DNA of 64,000 bases from Bacteroidales bacterium (GTDB taxonomy: Bacteria > Bacteroidota > Bacteroidia > Bacteroidales > VadinHA17), in NCBI GenBank assembly GCA_021371855.1, contig JAJFVL010000029.1:186001-250000 (forward strand), given 5' to 3'. Each line of letters opens with the position of its first letter. Positions within the stretch are counted from its first letter, which is position 1. Below the pieces are notes generated by a model. The model did not search any database and had not been told where the DNA came from. It saw only the letters and a program-made list of their open reading frames with translations. Of the stretch, positions 8,229 through 17,216 are shown one piece after another. The translations under genes were made by a program, and so were the position numbers.

Positions 8229-9719
8229 ATGGATTTTAAAATATCACCTGAAAGTCTCGACATTGAAAAAATAAAAGATCTCCTGAATAACGATGTAAAG
8301 CTCAGTTTGTCAAACGAATCCGTGGATCTTATAAACCGCTGCAGAAACTATCTCGATCATAAGCTTGAAAATAATAAATCTCCGATATATGGGATCACTA
8401 CCGGTTTCGGTTCACTTCATAATATAACCATAAGCAGTGATCAGCTTAACAAGCTGCAGGAGAACCTTGTTAAATCCCATGCGTGCGGTACGGGACCTGT
8501 TGTAAGAGAAGACATCGTCAGGATTATGTTGCTTCTGAAAATTCATGGTTTAGGCCTTGGAAAATCAGGAGTTCAGGTCGAAACGGTAAAACGGCTCATT
8601 GACTTATTTAATGAAAGGATAACTCCGGTTGTCTACGAACAGGGATCACTGGGAGCTTCAGGCGATCTGGCTCCTCTTGCTCACCTTGTTCTTCCGTTAC
8701 TGGGATTGGGTGAGGTGACCTATAACAGTAAGAGATATGATTCAGGCATCATACTGAAAAAATTTGGTTGGTCGCCTTTGGAATTAAGGTCAAAGGAAGG
8801 GCTCGCCCTTCTGAACGGAACTCAGTTCATGAGTGCCTATGGATTATATATCGTTGCTATGGCTGAACGTCTTTCGGCTATTGCCGATATTACATCTGCA
8901 ATTTCACTTGAAGCTTATGACGGCAGGCCGGATCCCTTTTTTGAAAGTATTCATTCTATCAGGCCCCATAAAGGTCAGATAACTACTGCAAATACATTCA
9001 GGAAAATACTTGAGGGAAGCCAGTTGATCTCGCGTACAAAAGCACATGTGCAGGATCCATATTCTTTCAGATGTATTCCACAGGTTCATGGCGCAAGTAA
9101 AGATGCAATACTCTATGCTAAATCTGTAATATTAACAGAAATAAATTCCGTAACGGATAATCCTACGATTTTTCCTGAGGAAGATTTGATTGTATCGGGG
9201 GGAAATTTTCATGGACAGCCGCTTGCACTGATTTTTGATTTTATGGCAATTGCTCTTGCTGAACTTGGAAGTATTTCTGAGAGAAGAGTATACCGGCTTA
9301 TTGCCGGACAACGTGGCCTTCCGGAATTTCTTGTTGCAAATCCGGGGTTGAACAGCGGATTTATGATACCACAATATACTGCGGCCTCAATTGTAAGTCA
9401 GAATAAACAGCTTTGCACTCCTTCATCGGTTGATTCAATACCTTCCTCAAACGAGCAGGAAGATCATGTAAGTATGGGTGCTAACGGAGCCACAAGGTTA
9501 TTGCGTGTAGCTGAAAATCTTGAGAAAATTATTGCCATAGAATTATTTACTGCTGTTCAGGCTCTGGAATTCAGGAGACCTCTCAGATCATCTGAATTTA
9601 TCGAAGATATTGTAAGGTCGTATCGTGAGAAGGTACCTTTTATCAACGATGATAAGGTGATGTACTGCGAAATCGAAAAATCCATCGAATTTATCAGGAA
9701 TATGAAGATAAATCTCTGA
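8229..9719 (+). CDS. hutH: Histidine ammonia-lyase family enzyme
   Basis: HAL deaminates histidine to urocanate, the first step of histidine breakdown, using an MIO cofactor made from an Ala-Ser-Gly triad. The triad is in GASGDLAPLAH near residue 142. Other family marks are the YGITTGFG loop, the SHACGTG segment with the HAL-type His, QDPYSFRC, and SNEQEDHVSMG. These favour a histidine lyase over phenylalanine/tyrosine lyases or aminomutases, but substrate is inferred. Length (496) is normal. No hutU, hutI or formimino-transfer gene is in the window, so it stands apart from a complete hut operon. It lies 38 bases after hisS, another histidine-binding enzyme. Confidence 0.88.
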   Translation: MDFKISPESLDIEKIKDLLNNDVKLSLSNESVDLINRCRNYLDHKLENNKSPIYGITTGFGSLHNITISSDQLNKLQENLVKSHACGTGPVVREDIVRIMLLLKIHGLGLGKSGVQVETVKRLIDLFNERITPVVYEQGSLGASGDLAPLAHLVLPLLGLGEVTYNSKRYDSGIILKKFGWSPLELRSKEGLALLNGTQFMSAYGLYIVAMAERLSAIADITSAISLEAYDGRPDPFFESIHSIRPHKGQITTANTFRKILEGSQLISRTKAHVQDPYSFRCIPQVHGASKDAILYAKSVILTEINSVTDNPTIFPEEDLIVSGGNFHGQPLALIFDFMAIALAELGSISERRVYRLIAGQRGLPEFLVANPGLNSGFMIPQYTAASIVSQNKQLCTPSSVDSIPSSNEQEDHVSMGANGATRLLRVAENLEKIIAIELFTAVQALEFRRPLRSSEFIEDIVRSYREKVPFINDDKVMYCEIEKSIEFIRNMKINL

Positions 9720-9810
9720 TGCAGATGCTGGCACGGATTACAACCTCGAATAACGGACGCATAGAGGTTACATCCGCGCTGACAAACAGGTCAAAGAGAG
9801 TAAATTCATA

Positions 9811-9841
9811 TTGGTTAATCCCCGGAATTATGATAAATTTG
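9811..9841 (+). promoter_or_regulatory. Promoter for ychF
   Basis: TAAATTTG at 9834-9841 is an exact TAnnTTTG -7 box. ATTG at 9810-9813, 20 bases upstream, is one mismatch from the -33 TTTG. The ATG follows 28 bases after the box. Confidence 0.5.
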
Positions 9842-9869
9842 TAGCCAAACGAATTAATCCGGATATCCG

Positions 9870-10967
9870 ATGGCTCTTCAATGTGGAATTATAGGAATAA
9901 CTAATGTCGGCAAGACTACTATTTTTAACTGTATCTCCAATACTAAAGGAGAAACAAATGCTTTTGCCTTCAGTGCAACGAAATCAAATATCGGCATTGT
10001 CCAGGTTCCTGATAAAAGACTTTATGAACTTGAAAAGCATCAGGTTACTGACAGAATAGTTCATACGACAGTCGAAATTGTTGACATTCCGGGTTTGGCA
10101 AAAGGCTCTAATAAAGGTGAAGGAGTGGGTAACAAATTCCTGGGGGATATCAGGAATACCGATGCCCTTATCCATGTTCTCAGGTGTTTTGATGATGAAG
10201 CTTTGCCTCATATTGATGGTTCAGTCGATCCTGTACGTGACCTGGAAACTATCAACCTGGAGCTACAGGTAAAAGATCTGGAATCGGTTGAAAAGAAAAT
10301 TTCACGTCTTGAAAGAGCTGCCAAGGTTGGCGATAAAGATGCAAAACACGGACTTGAGGTATTGATGAGATATAAGGAGCATATTGAAAATTTTAATAAT
10401 GCAAGAACTCTTGATGTTAAGGTTGATGACAGGAAATATGTTGATGATCTGTTCCTCCTTACAATGAAACCTGTAATTTATGTTTGTAATGTTGATGAAA
10501 GATCAGCCGTCACCGGTAATAAATATGTCGAAAGGGTAAGGGAATATCTGGCTGACAAAGATGTGGAGGTTCTGGTAATTGCTGGAGCTATTGAATCCGA
10601 GATAGCTGAGCTTGAAAATAATGAGGACCGTCTGGAATTTCTTAAAGACGCAGGGCTGGAAGAACCGGGTGTTGATAAACTTGTGAGAGCAGCTTATAAG
10701 ATGCTGAACCTGCAGACTTTTTTCACAGTGGGACCAATGGAGATCAGGGCCTGGACAATCAAGACAGGAATGAAGGCACCTCAGGCAGCAGGTGTTATTC
10801 ACAGCGACCTTGAAAGAGGCTTTATCAGGGCTGAGGTGATGAAATATAAAGATTTTATTGCGCTTGGGTCGGAGCATGCCTGTAAAGAAGCCGGCAAGTT
10901 CTATATTGAAGGAAAGACCTATGTTGTTGAAGATGGCGACATCCTTAATATAAGGTTTAACGTATAA
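9870..10967 (+). CDS. ychF: Redox-regulated P-loop ATPase YchF/OLA1
   Basis: YchF is an Obg-related P-loop protein that binds ribosomes and prefers ATP over GTP. The P-loop reads GITNVGKTTIFN near residue 8, the switch region contains VDIPGLAKGSNKGEGVGNKFL, and the usual NKxD specificity motif is replaced by NVDE (near residue 209), the known reason for ATP preference. A C-terminal TGS domain follows (TFFTVGP to the end). Length 365 is standard. It has its own promoter-like sequence and is followed after 7 bases by a secreted carboxypeptidase gene, probably on the same transcript although unrelated in function. Confidence 0.95.
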   Translation: MALQCGIIGITNVGKTTIFNCISNTKGETNAFAFSATKSNIGIVQVPDKRLYELEKHQVTDRIVHTTVEIVDIPGLAKGSNKGEGVGNKFLGDIRNTDALIHVLRCFDDEALPHIDGSVDPVRDLETINLELQVKDLESVEKKISRLERAAKVGDKDAKHGLEVLMRYKEHIENFNNARTLDVKVDDRKYVDDLFLLTMKPVIYVCNVDERSAVTGNKYVERVREYLADKDVEVLVIAGAIESEIAELENNEDRLEFLKDAGLEEPGVDKLVRAAYKMLNLQTFFTVGPMEIRAWTIKTGMKAPQAAGVIHSDLERGFIRAEVMKYKDFIALGSEHACKEAGKFYIEGKTYVVEDGDILNIRFNV

Positions 10968-10974
10968 AGTCTTA

Positions 10975-12675
10975 ATGGTAAGACGTTACCTTATACTGTT
11001 TGTCTTACTTGTTCTTGTTGCACTGAGGTGCTATCCTCAAAACATTGATTATGACAAAAGGCTGCGGGAGATTGTCAGGCAATATGGTCAGGCTGAAGTA
11101 ACAATTCCTTTCACTGACAGAAATACTCTAAACAGTCTTACCAGGGAAGTTTCAATTACTTCTGTCAGAGACAAAACTGTAGTGATAAGTTTGTCGCCAT
11201 TGACAGTTGAATGGTTTATTCAGCAAAAATTCGGATACAGTATAATAGAGAAGTCATTTACCAAGGGCATTGTATCGGCTCTCAATACAAAGGAGGCGAT
11301 GGGATGGGAGGTATATCCTTCCTATTTCCAGTACGATTCCATAATGCAAAGTTTTATAAGCCTTTACCCTGGCTTGTGTAAGCTCGATACAATTGGGAAA
11401 AGCAACAATGGGAAACTGGTGCTGGCTCTCAAAATATCTGACAATGCGGCTGATAACGAAGACGAACCTGAAGTTTTTTATTCTTCTACAATACATGGAG
11501 ATGAAACAGGTGGTTTTGTTCTTATGCTCAGACTCGCTGACTATCTTCTTAAAAACTACACAGGAAACAGCAGAGTAAAAAATCTTGTAGATAACCTTGA
11601 AATCTGGATAAATCCACTTGCAAACCCTGATGGCACCTACGGAACAGGCAATACAATATCTTCTCCTGTACGTTATAACGCTCAGGGTTACGATCTTAAC
11701 CGGAACTTTCCTGATCCGGTAACTCCGAATACGGTTAAGCAGAAAGAGACTCTCGACATGATACGTTTTATGGAGGAACACCGGTTTGTTATCTCAGCAA
11801 ATTTTCACGCAGGTGATGAAGTTGTCAATTACCCCTGGGACAGGTGGTATTCCAGATATCATGCTGATGATTCCTGGTTTCATGGTATCAGCCGGGCTTA
11901 TGCCGACACGGTGCATTATTATTCAGGTCCGGCATATATGAATGAATTTGACAATGGTATTACCCGTGGCGCCGCCTGGTATATAATATATGGTGGACGA
12001 CAGGATTTTGTGACATATGGACTGCAGGGACGTGAAGTGACCATTGAACTGGATATGACCAGGGAAACCCCTGCTGCTCAGCTTGAACTGCTATGGCAGA
12101 ATAACTGGCATTCATTACTGGTGTATATTGAAAATGCGTTGTATGGTATCCACGGGCTTGTACAAGATGCCAGTTCATCGCTCCCTGTGCCGGCAAAGGT
12201 CTTCATTACGGGTCACGATTCGGATAGTTCACATGTTTATTCCGATACTCTGACCGGGAAGTTCGTAAGAATGCTTTCCCCTGGTTCATGGGACCTGACA
12301 TTTTCTGCAAACGGGTACATCGATACAACAGTCAGCAATATTCCCGTATACGAAGGACAGAAGACTGATATAGTCGTCAATATGATCCCGGAAACAAACC
12401 GGACTAAAACAATAATTCCTTCGGTTACATCTTTATATCCTAATCCTGCAGCAAATGAAATAAATGCACTGCTATCCGACAGGATGACCGGATATGTCAA
12501 TGTCAGAATAATTAATATGTCGGGAGTGGTAATTTCGGACTTTAATACTGAAACAATTCAGGGAGAACCTGTTCCGATTGATATAACGATGTTAAAGGGA
12601 GGCTCATATACCGTTATTTTCACAAATACATCCTCAAAGGCATCGTGCAGGGGTAAGTTCATGGTTATTAAATAA
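10975..12675 (+). CDS. Secreted M14 zinc carboxypeptidase with type IX secretion tail
   Basis: A signal peptide (FVLLVLVALRCYP) is followed by an N-terminal prodomain-like region and a peptidase M14 domain. The zinc ligands are visible: HGDE near residue 173 (the HxxE pair) and the later His in NFHAGDE near 275. The catalytic Glu lies in TIELDMTRE near 355. A carboxypeptidase regulatory-like beta domain follows (about 390-470). The last 80 residues, starting LYPNPA, look like a Por/type A C-terminal sorting domain, so the protein is probably exported by the type IX system and attached to or released from the cell surface. It likely trims peptides outside the cell. Confidence 0.9.
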   Translation: MVRRYLILFVLLVLVALRCYPQNIDYDKRLREIVRQYGQAEVTIPFTDRNTLNSLTREVSITSVRDKTVVISLSPLTVEWFIQQKFGYSIIEKSFTKGIVSALNTKEAMGWEVYPSYFQYDSIMQSFISLYPGLCKLDTIGKSNNGKLVLALKISDNAADNEDEPEVFYSSTIHGDETGGFVLMLRLADYLLKNYTGNSRVKNLVDNLEIWINPLANPDGTYGTGNTISSPVRYNAQGYDLNRNFPDPVTPNTVKQKETLDMIRFMEEHRFVISANFHAGDEVVNYPWDRWYSRYHADDSWFHGISRAYADTVHYYSGPAYMNEFDNGITRGAAWYIIYGGRQDFVTYGLQGREVTIELDMTRETPAAQLELLWQNNWHSLLVYIENALYGIHGLVQDASSSLPVPAKVFITGHDSDSSHVYSDTLTGKFVRMLSPGSWDLTFSANGYIDTTVSNIPVYEGQKTDIVVNMIPETNRTKTIIPSVTSLYPNPAANEINALLSDRMTGYVNVRIINMSGVVISDFNTETIQGEPVPIDITMLKGGSYTVIFTNTSSKASCRGKFMVIK

Positions 12676-12684
12676 TCTTCAACA

Positions 12685-12715
12685 TTTGATTCTGTAATTA
12701 AAACAAGTATTTTTG
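12685..12715 (+). promoter_or_regulatory. Consensus promoter for the PafA-like phosphatase gene
   Basis: TTTG at 12685-12688, exactly 19 bases, then TATTTTTG at 12708-12715. Both Bacteroidota promoter boxes are perfect and correctly spaced, with the start codon about 60 bases further on. Confidence 0.7.
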
Positions 12716-12777
12716 CAGCTTGTTGAAATTTTAATGCAGAAATCAGTTTTACTTTTTTTACAGGAGATCTCGTTTTG

Positions 12778-14448
12778 ATGAATATGAAGAAGTGGACATC
12801 AGGAAAGAAAAAATTTTCAGCAGTCATTTTAATGATTGCTGGTTTTATTAAATTATCAGGACAGGGAGCCTATCTTCCGCCTGAAAAACCACGTCTCGTG
12901 ATCGGGATTGTGGTTGAGCAGTTAAAGTATGACCAGCTTGAAAAATTCAGGGACAGGCTGGGGGAGAACGGAATAAAACGGCTTATAAATGAGGGGACAT
13001 ATTTCAAAAATGCATCTTTTGAATATATGCTTTCACAGTCTGCTCCTGGTCATGCAACGATCTCTACAGGTTCGGAGCCTTCATATCATGGAATTACATC
13101 AGATAGTTGGTATCTGCCACTGAAAGACGAACTGATTTACTGCAGTAAAGATAATGAGGTTAATCCTGTAGGAGGTACTTTCGAAAACGGATTATATTCT
13201 CCTGTCAATCTTCAGGCATCAACATTTTCCGACGAGCTTGAGATGTCAACAGGCAGGAATTCAAAAGTCTTTGGAATAGGGATGAAAGAAAGTTCGGCAA
13301 TCTTTTCTGCCGGGCATACTGCAGATGCTGCTTATTGGTTTGATAATGCAACCGGCACCTGGATGTCGAGCACATATTATATCAATGCTTTGCCGGCATG
13401 GGTTAACGATTTCAACGCAATGAAATTTTCAGAAACTTATCTTAATGATACCTGGAATCTGCTCAGGCCGGCCAGGGACTATTATGACTGTCTGAGAGAT
13501 TCAAATAACTTCGAACTGGGATTCAATAAAATCAACTATTTCCCATACGATCTTAAGAAGATAAGATCGAAATTTAATTCAAAAGATGATTTTGCCTTAT
13601 TGAGGGAGACTCCGGCAGGTAATTCTCTGACAACCAGTTTTGCTATCAGACTGATTGAAAAAGAGGGATTGGGGAAAGATGATATAACCGATTATCTTTC
13701 AATATGTTATTCCGCGACTGATTGTATTGGTCACAGATTCGGACCTTCTTCGATGGAGATGGGCGATGCGATATTACGACTTGATGAAGAAATAAAGAAC
13801 CTTCTGACATTTTTAAATGATAGTATTGGAAAAAAGAATGTACTTATATATTTCACATCCGCTCATGGGGTTTCAGAAATTCCTTCCATCCTGGAAAGCA
13901 ACCGTATTCCGGCAGGGTATTTTAAACAGAACCAGGCTTTGCAGTTATTAAGAACTTATCTTAATGCAGTTTACGGAGAAGGTGATTGGGTGAAAGGATA
14001 TTCTGAAAGACAGATTTTTCTTAACAGGACACTAATTGAAGATGCCCGTTTATCTCTTGATGATGTGCAAAAAAAAGTAGCGCGTTTTCTTGTTCAGTTC
14101 ACTGGCGTTGCGGCTGCTTATCCTTATTCTGCTTTTGAGGCTAATGATTTTGGGAATGGAAATCTTAAAAGGATTATCAATAATTTTAATCCACAGCGAT
14201 CAGGAGATGTTATTGTCACGCTTAATCCCGGTTGGGTAGAAAAAAAGGGCGATTGGATCACTGATCATAATTCCCCCTATGAGTACGATACTCATGTTCC
14301 GCTCATCTGGTATGGGTGGACAGTGAACAGGGCAACCGTGACCCGTCATGTTAACATGACAGATATTGCACCGACTTTATCATCACTTTGTAAAGTCCCA
14401 TACCCGAATGCATGCACCGGGGAACCTCTGGTTGAACTGTTCAGGTGA
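12778..14448 (+). CDS. PafA-like alkaline phosphatase superfamily protein, altered metal site
   Basis: The sequence follows the PafA / nucleotide pyrophosphatase layout: signal peptide, GIVVEQLKYD near residue 45, nucleophile block GHATISTG near 91 (Thr as nucleophile), TDCIGHRFGP near 314, TSAHGVSE near 360, and YDTHVPLIWYG near 503. In active PafA the first block reads VVDQ and the fourth TADHG; here the metal-ligand Asp is Glu in the first and Ala in the fourth. This may change the metal requirement or mark a paralog with little activity. Start: AGGAG at 12762-12766 precedes the ATG at 12778; an in-frame TTG at 12775 and ATG at 12784 are alternatives. Confidence 0.82.
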   Translation: MNMKKWTSGKKKFSAVILMIAGFIKLSGQGAYLPPEKPRLVIGIVVEQLKYDQLEKFRDRLGENGIKRLINEGTYFKNASFEYMLSQSAPGHATISTGSEPSYHGITSDSWYLPLKDELIYCSKDNEVNPVGGTFENGLYSPVNLQASTFSDELEMSTGRNSKVFGIGMKESSAIFSAGHTADAAYWFDNATGTWMSSTYYINALPAWVNDFNAMKFSETYLNDTWNLLRPARDYYDCLRDSNNFELGFNKINYFPYDLKKIRSKFNSKDDFALLRETPAGNSLTTSFAIRLIEKEGLGKDDITDYLSICYSATDCIGHRFGPSSMEMGDAILRLDEEIKNLLTFLNDSIGKKNVLIYFTSAHGVSEIPSILESNRIPAGYFKQNQALQLLRTYLNAVYGEGDWVKGYSERQIFLNRTLIEDARLSLDDVQKKVARFLVQFTGVAAAYPYSAFEANDFGNGNLKRIINNFNPQRSGDVIVTLNPGWVEKKGDWITDHNSPYEYDTHVPLIWYGWTVNRATVTRHVNMTDIAPTLSSLCKVPYPNACTGEPLVELFR

Positions 14449-14489
14449 GTAAGTCAGGGATTTTCGGGAGTAGAGACTAATTTGTAAAT

Positions 14490-14525
14490 TGAGTAAAATT
14501 CTGTAAAAAAGATTTACTCATTTTT
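14490..14525 (+). terminator. Possible terminator after the PafA-like gene
   Basis: TGAGTAAA at 14490-14497 pairs perfectly with TTTACTCA at 14513-14520 across a 15-base loop and is followed by five T. The stem is AT-rich, so strength is uncertain. Confidence 0.45.
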
Positions 14526-14579
14526 GATTTTTGCAGGGTAAAATATGATTTTAGCACCTGGTTTTTAATTGCAATTACA

Positions 14580-14597
14580 AAAAATCAGACCATATCC
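14580..14597 (+). repeat. Left copy of an 18-bp inverted repeat bracketing the lipoprotein gene
   Basis: AAAAATCAGACCATATCC here is the exact reverse complement of 15601-15618. It lies 15 bases beyond the stop codon of the enclosed minus-strand lipoprotein gene. Flanking bases do not extend the match, and no obvious target-site duplication was seen. Confidence 0.8.
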
Positions 14598-14612
14598 TTT
14601 TAATGTTATTTA

Positions 14613-15566
14613 TCACCAAAGAGCGTTATCCGTCCAAGTAAAACCGCTTGTATCTCCGTGAACCTGATGGAATATATGATAAGTTGAATTTTGGGGCATT
14701 GACACAGTCCATATCGTTGCATCATTAGTTTTTGGTAAACAACCCAAGCCAAAGTATAAATTTCCTGTGACACAGGTATACAACTCATCATCCTCAAGCT
14801 CATATTCTTTAGAGGTAAGTGTAAATGAATGGGTATACCCGGAATCAGTAGTAATAGTTGTTGGAATATCATTTATCATTATAGTATATGGTTCACCCGC
14901 AGCGTGCCAACTACTACCCTTATATTCTAATTTAATTCTTAAATATATATATGTATAATTACCAACTGTTTCAGAATATAGTTCATCCACAAATTTTCTT
15001 TGTCCATAACATGTGACTAATTCACCACCAGTTCCGCATGTTACATATGTTTGCTGATAAAACGGAATACTTTGATTATTAGCATTAAGACCGCCACTAA
15101 AAGCAATACTTGTTGATTTTGCTTTTGCTATACCTGGAGTATTCAAGCTTACAATACCAATATTTCGATATTTTTCGGGGTTATCTTTTAAAGTTATTTT
15201 ATTTGACTCATTTTTTGAATATGCATAAAGGGTCCCATTATTGAATAAAACAATACTATCGCTTAATTCAAATTCCGAATCTCTGTTTAGTATTGTTTTA
15301 AGCACTTCAGAATAATCCACAATTGTAGAATCTAAAGAATATAATAATGTACTATGCTTTTTAGAGTATGCCCATAAGCTTAATTCATCCATAGTATGAA
15401 ATTTTGTCTGTAGTAGCAAGTAAGTGTCATTAAACTCTTCAAAATTCTTAAATACCAGTCTATCACTTTTGTTGCCATTCACAAGAGAAACAAGATCCTT
15501 GTCTTTCGTACAGGAAAGACAAGAAAGAATAATGAATCCCATTAATAAAAGAAATAGTTTTTTCAT
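14613..15566 (-). CDS. Lipoprotein of unknown function in an inverted-repeat cassette
   Basis: The N-terminus is a lipoprotein signal (FIILSCLSC, cleavage before Cys), so the 317-residue product is a periplasmic or outer-membrane lipoprotein. Beyond this I recognise no family. The first half is helical and charged; the second half (about 180-317) looks like beta-sandwich with many Thr/Tyr and three Cys in TCGTGGELVTC and LYTCVTG. The gene is bracketed at 15 and 34 bases by perfect 18-bp inverted repeats, and the area is AT-richer than the housekeeping genes. This suggests accessory or transferred DNA. It has no neighbour on the same strand. Confidence 0.72.
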   Translation of the reverse strand: MKKLFLLLMGFIILSCLSCTKDKDLVSLVNGNKSDRLVFKNFEEFNDTYLLLQTKFHTMDELSLWAYSKKHSTLLYSLDSTIVDYSEVLKTILNRDSEFELSDSIVLFNNGTLYAYSKNESNKITLKDNPEKYRNIGIVSLNTPGIAKAKSTSIAFSGGLNANNQSIPFYQQTYVTCGTGGELVTCYGQRKFVDELYSETVGNYTYIYLRIKLEYKGSSWHAAGEPYTIMINDIPTTITTDSGYTHSFTLTSKEYELEDDELYTCVTGNLYFGLGCLPKTNDATIWTVSMPQNSTYHIFHQVHGDTSGFTWTDNALW

Positions 15567-15600
15567 TTTTTAGTTTTTAAAGTTTGTTTAATTATTATTT

Positions 15601-15618
15601 GGATATGGTCTGATTTTT
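15601..15618 (-). repeat. Right copy of the 18-bp inverted repeat
   Basis: GGATATGGTCTGATTTTT, exact reverse complement of 14580-14597, placed 34 bases upstream of the lipoprotein start codon. Confidence 0.8.
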
Positions 15619-16021
15619 ATTTGAATAGTCTTGTTAAAAAATAAATAACATAATAAACATCAAAGTGCTGTTTGACATTCACTTAACTGATATTTGTGGT
15701 GTACTAAAAAGACAAGTTTCTTATAATTCTTTCAACGAGTGCATTGCATCAAAAAAATCACACATTTAATTAACATCTATGCACTTACACAATAAATTGC
15801 AGATAATAAATTTGTTTTTCTAGCATAATCTTACCAAATAGCAAATACGATTAATAAAAATGGAATCAGATATAATTCAGTTGCATTGCGTTGTTACATT
15901 GAGAATGCATGAAAAATGTTACCCGGAATTTCACGATATTTTTTTACACTGACTAATTTAGAATGTGTATAAATAAAATCATTTAATTTTTGTCAAATTC
16001 CTTATATCTTACATTAAACAT

Positions 16022-16180
16022 ATGAAACAAATTGTCTGGGGATTAAGTCTATTTTGGCCATCATATTATAACAATAAGATAGAACTTCTCCTGACCACTA
16101 CTTTCTTTATAATGGTTTATTTTGTTTGTGTTTATCTTAAACTACGACAAAAGTTAAAGGACCAAATTGTTTTCTTATAA
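16022..16180 (+). CDS. Possible 52-residue single-pass membrane peptide
   Basis: An ATG-started frame of 52 codons encodes a short polar start, one strong hydrophobic helix (ELLLTTTFFIMVYFVCVYL) and a basic tail (RQKLKD). This is the layout of a small membrane protein, with positive charge on one side. There is no homology I can name and no clear promoter. In such AT-rich DNA a hydrophobic frame can arise by chance. Confidence 0.3.
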   Translation: MKQIVWGLSLFWPSYYNNKIELLLTTTFFIMVYFVCVYLKLRQKLKDQIVFL

Positions 16181-16286
16181 TTATATTTGTCCGTCAGTGT
16201 AAAAAATCATGACTAAAATCTATTGTCAGAAATAAGTTTTCTGAACCTGTAACCGTTTAATATTATTTGCATATAACATATAAACA

Positions 16287-17189
16287 ATGAAAAACTTTGT
16301 TCTATTAGCACTTTCACTTATCATGTTTATTGCTTGCCAGGACGATTTGAATATCCCAGATACCGGCCGCAAAATTGTTATTAATGGACTAATTACCACA
16401 GACAGTTTATTAAACGTATTTATTAATAGAAGTGTTTTTATTACCACTAACAGTAATATATATATGTCTGATTTGGATAATGCGGAGGTCTGCTTTTATC
16501 AGAATAATGCCTTTATAGATTCGCTACACCATTTTTATAAAGTTTTTGATGGGTGGCATGTATTTCATCCTGGTAATTATTGGTCTAAAAGTGTGTTTCC
16601 ATTGCCTGGGGAAGAATATAAAATTGTGGTAAAAGTACCCGGATTACCTGATGCAACTGCAACCACAACAATACCTAACCTGGTTAAAATAGAAAGGATA
16701 GATACTTCCCGAATTATACTTGCCTCCGGTAATGGACCTGATTTCCGGATGAGATACAATATTGAATTTACCGATCCGGCCAATGAAACAAATTATTATC
16801 TTTTTAATCTTAGTAATACTTTTAGCAAAATGCTAAGTTGTAATCCTTTCCCATTTGTCAGTCAGGACCCAATCATCGAAGAAATATTAAGTAGAGGTAC
16901 TAATTATGTTGAAGCTCTTGTCTTTTCCGATAAAATAATCAATGGCCAAAAACATAGTTTAACAGTTACTACTGACGGCTACAATAGTGGTAGAAATATA
17001 ACAACTTATTTCAGACTTTTTTCCATTACCGAAGAATGCTTTAAATATATCCAAACATTAAACCTTTATTTTGAAAAACAAGGCAATCCATTGTCTGAAC
17101 CAGTAACAGTGTATTCGAATGTTACTGGTGGCTATGGAATTTTTACCGGAGCAGCAGTATCAAGCGATTCTATTGTTGTCCCCTATTAA
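16287..17189 (+). CDS. DUF4249 domain lipoprotein
   Basis: A lipoprotein signal peptide ends at FIACQDD (lipidated Cys about residue 17). The following KIVINGLITTDSLLNVFINRS block, the NAEVCFY strand and GEEYKIVVKVPG are typical of DUF4249, a Bacteroidota-specific beta-rich lipoprotein family repeatedly found next to a TonB-dependent receptor. It probably sits on the outer membrane and helps the receptor bind its ligand, much as SusD-like proteins do; that role is inference. The receptor gene follows after 27 bases, so the pair is likely one operon. Codon use is AT-rich, like the preceding cassette. Confidence 0.85.
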   Translation: MKNFVLLALSLIMFIACQDDLNIPDTGRKIVINGLITTDSLLNVFINRSVFITTNSNIYMSDLDNAEVCFYQNNAFIDSLHHFYKVFDGWHVFHPGNYWSKSVFPLPGEEYKIVVKVPGLPDATATTTIPNLVKIERIDTSRIILASGNGPDFRMRYNIEFTDPANETNYYLFNLSNTFSKMLSCNPFPFVSQDPIIEEILSRGTNYVEALVFSDKIINGQKHSLTVTTDGYNSGRNITTYFRLFSITEECFKYIQTLNLYFEKQGNPLSEPVTVYSNVTGGYGIFTGAAVSSDSIVVPY

Positions 17190-17216
17190 AATGGCATTTT
17201 AATAAAAAACCAATCC

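Larger units (their letters stand above)
15567..16286. other. 720-base gene-poor, AT-rich stretch
   Basis: Apart from the right 18-bp repeat and one 52-codon reading frame at 16022-16180, I see no supported gene, RNA or mobile-element core here. The stretch is very AT-rich and separates the lipoprotein cassette from the DUF4249/TonB receptor pair. It could be decayed accessory DNA. Confidence 0.6.

Noticed and set aside
11254..11781. 175-codon frame opposite the M14 carboxypeptidase
   Set aside because: Antisense shadow of a well-supported zinc peptidase domain.
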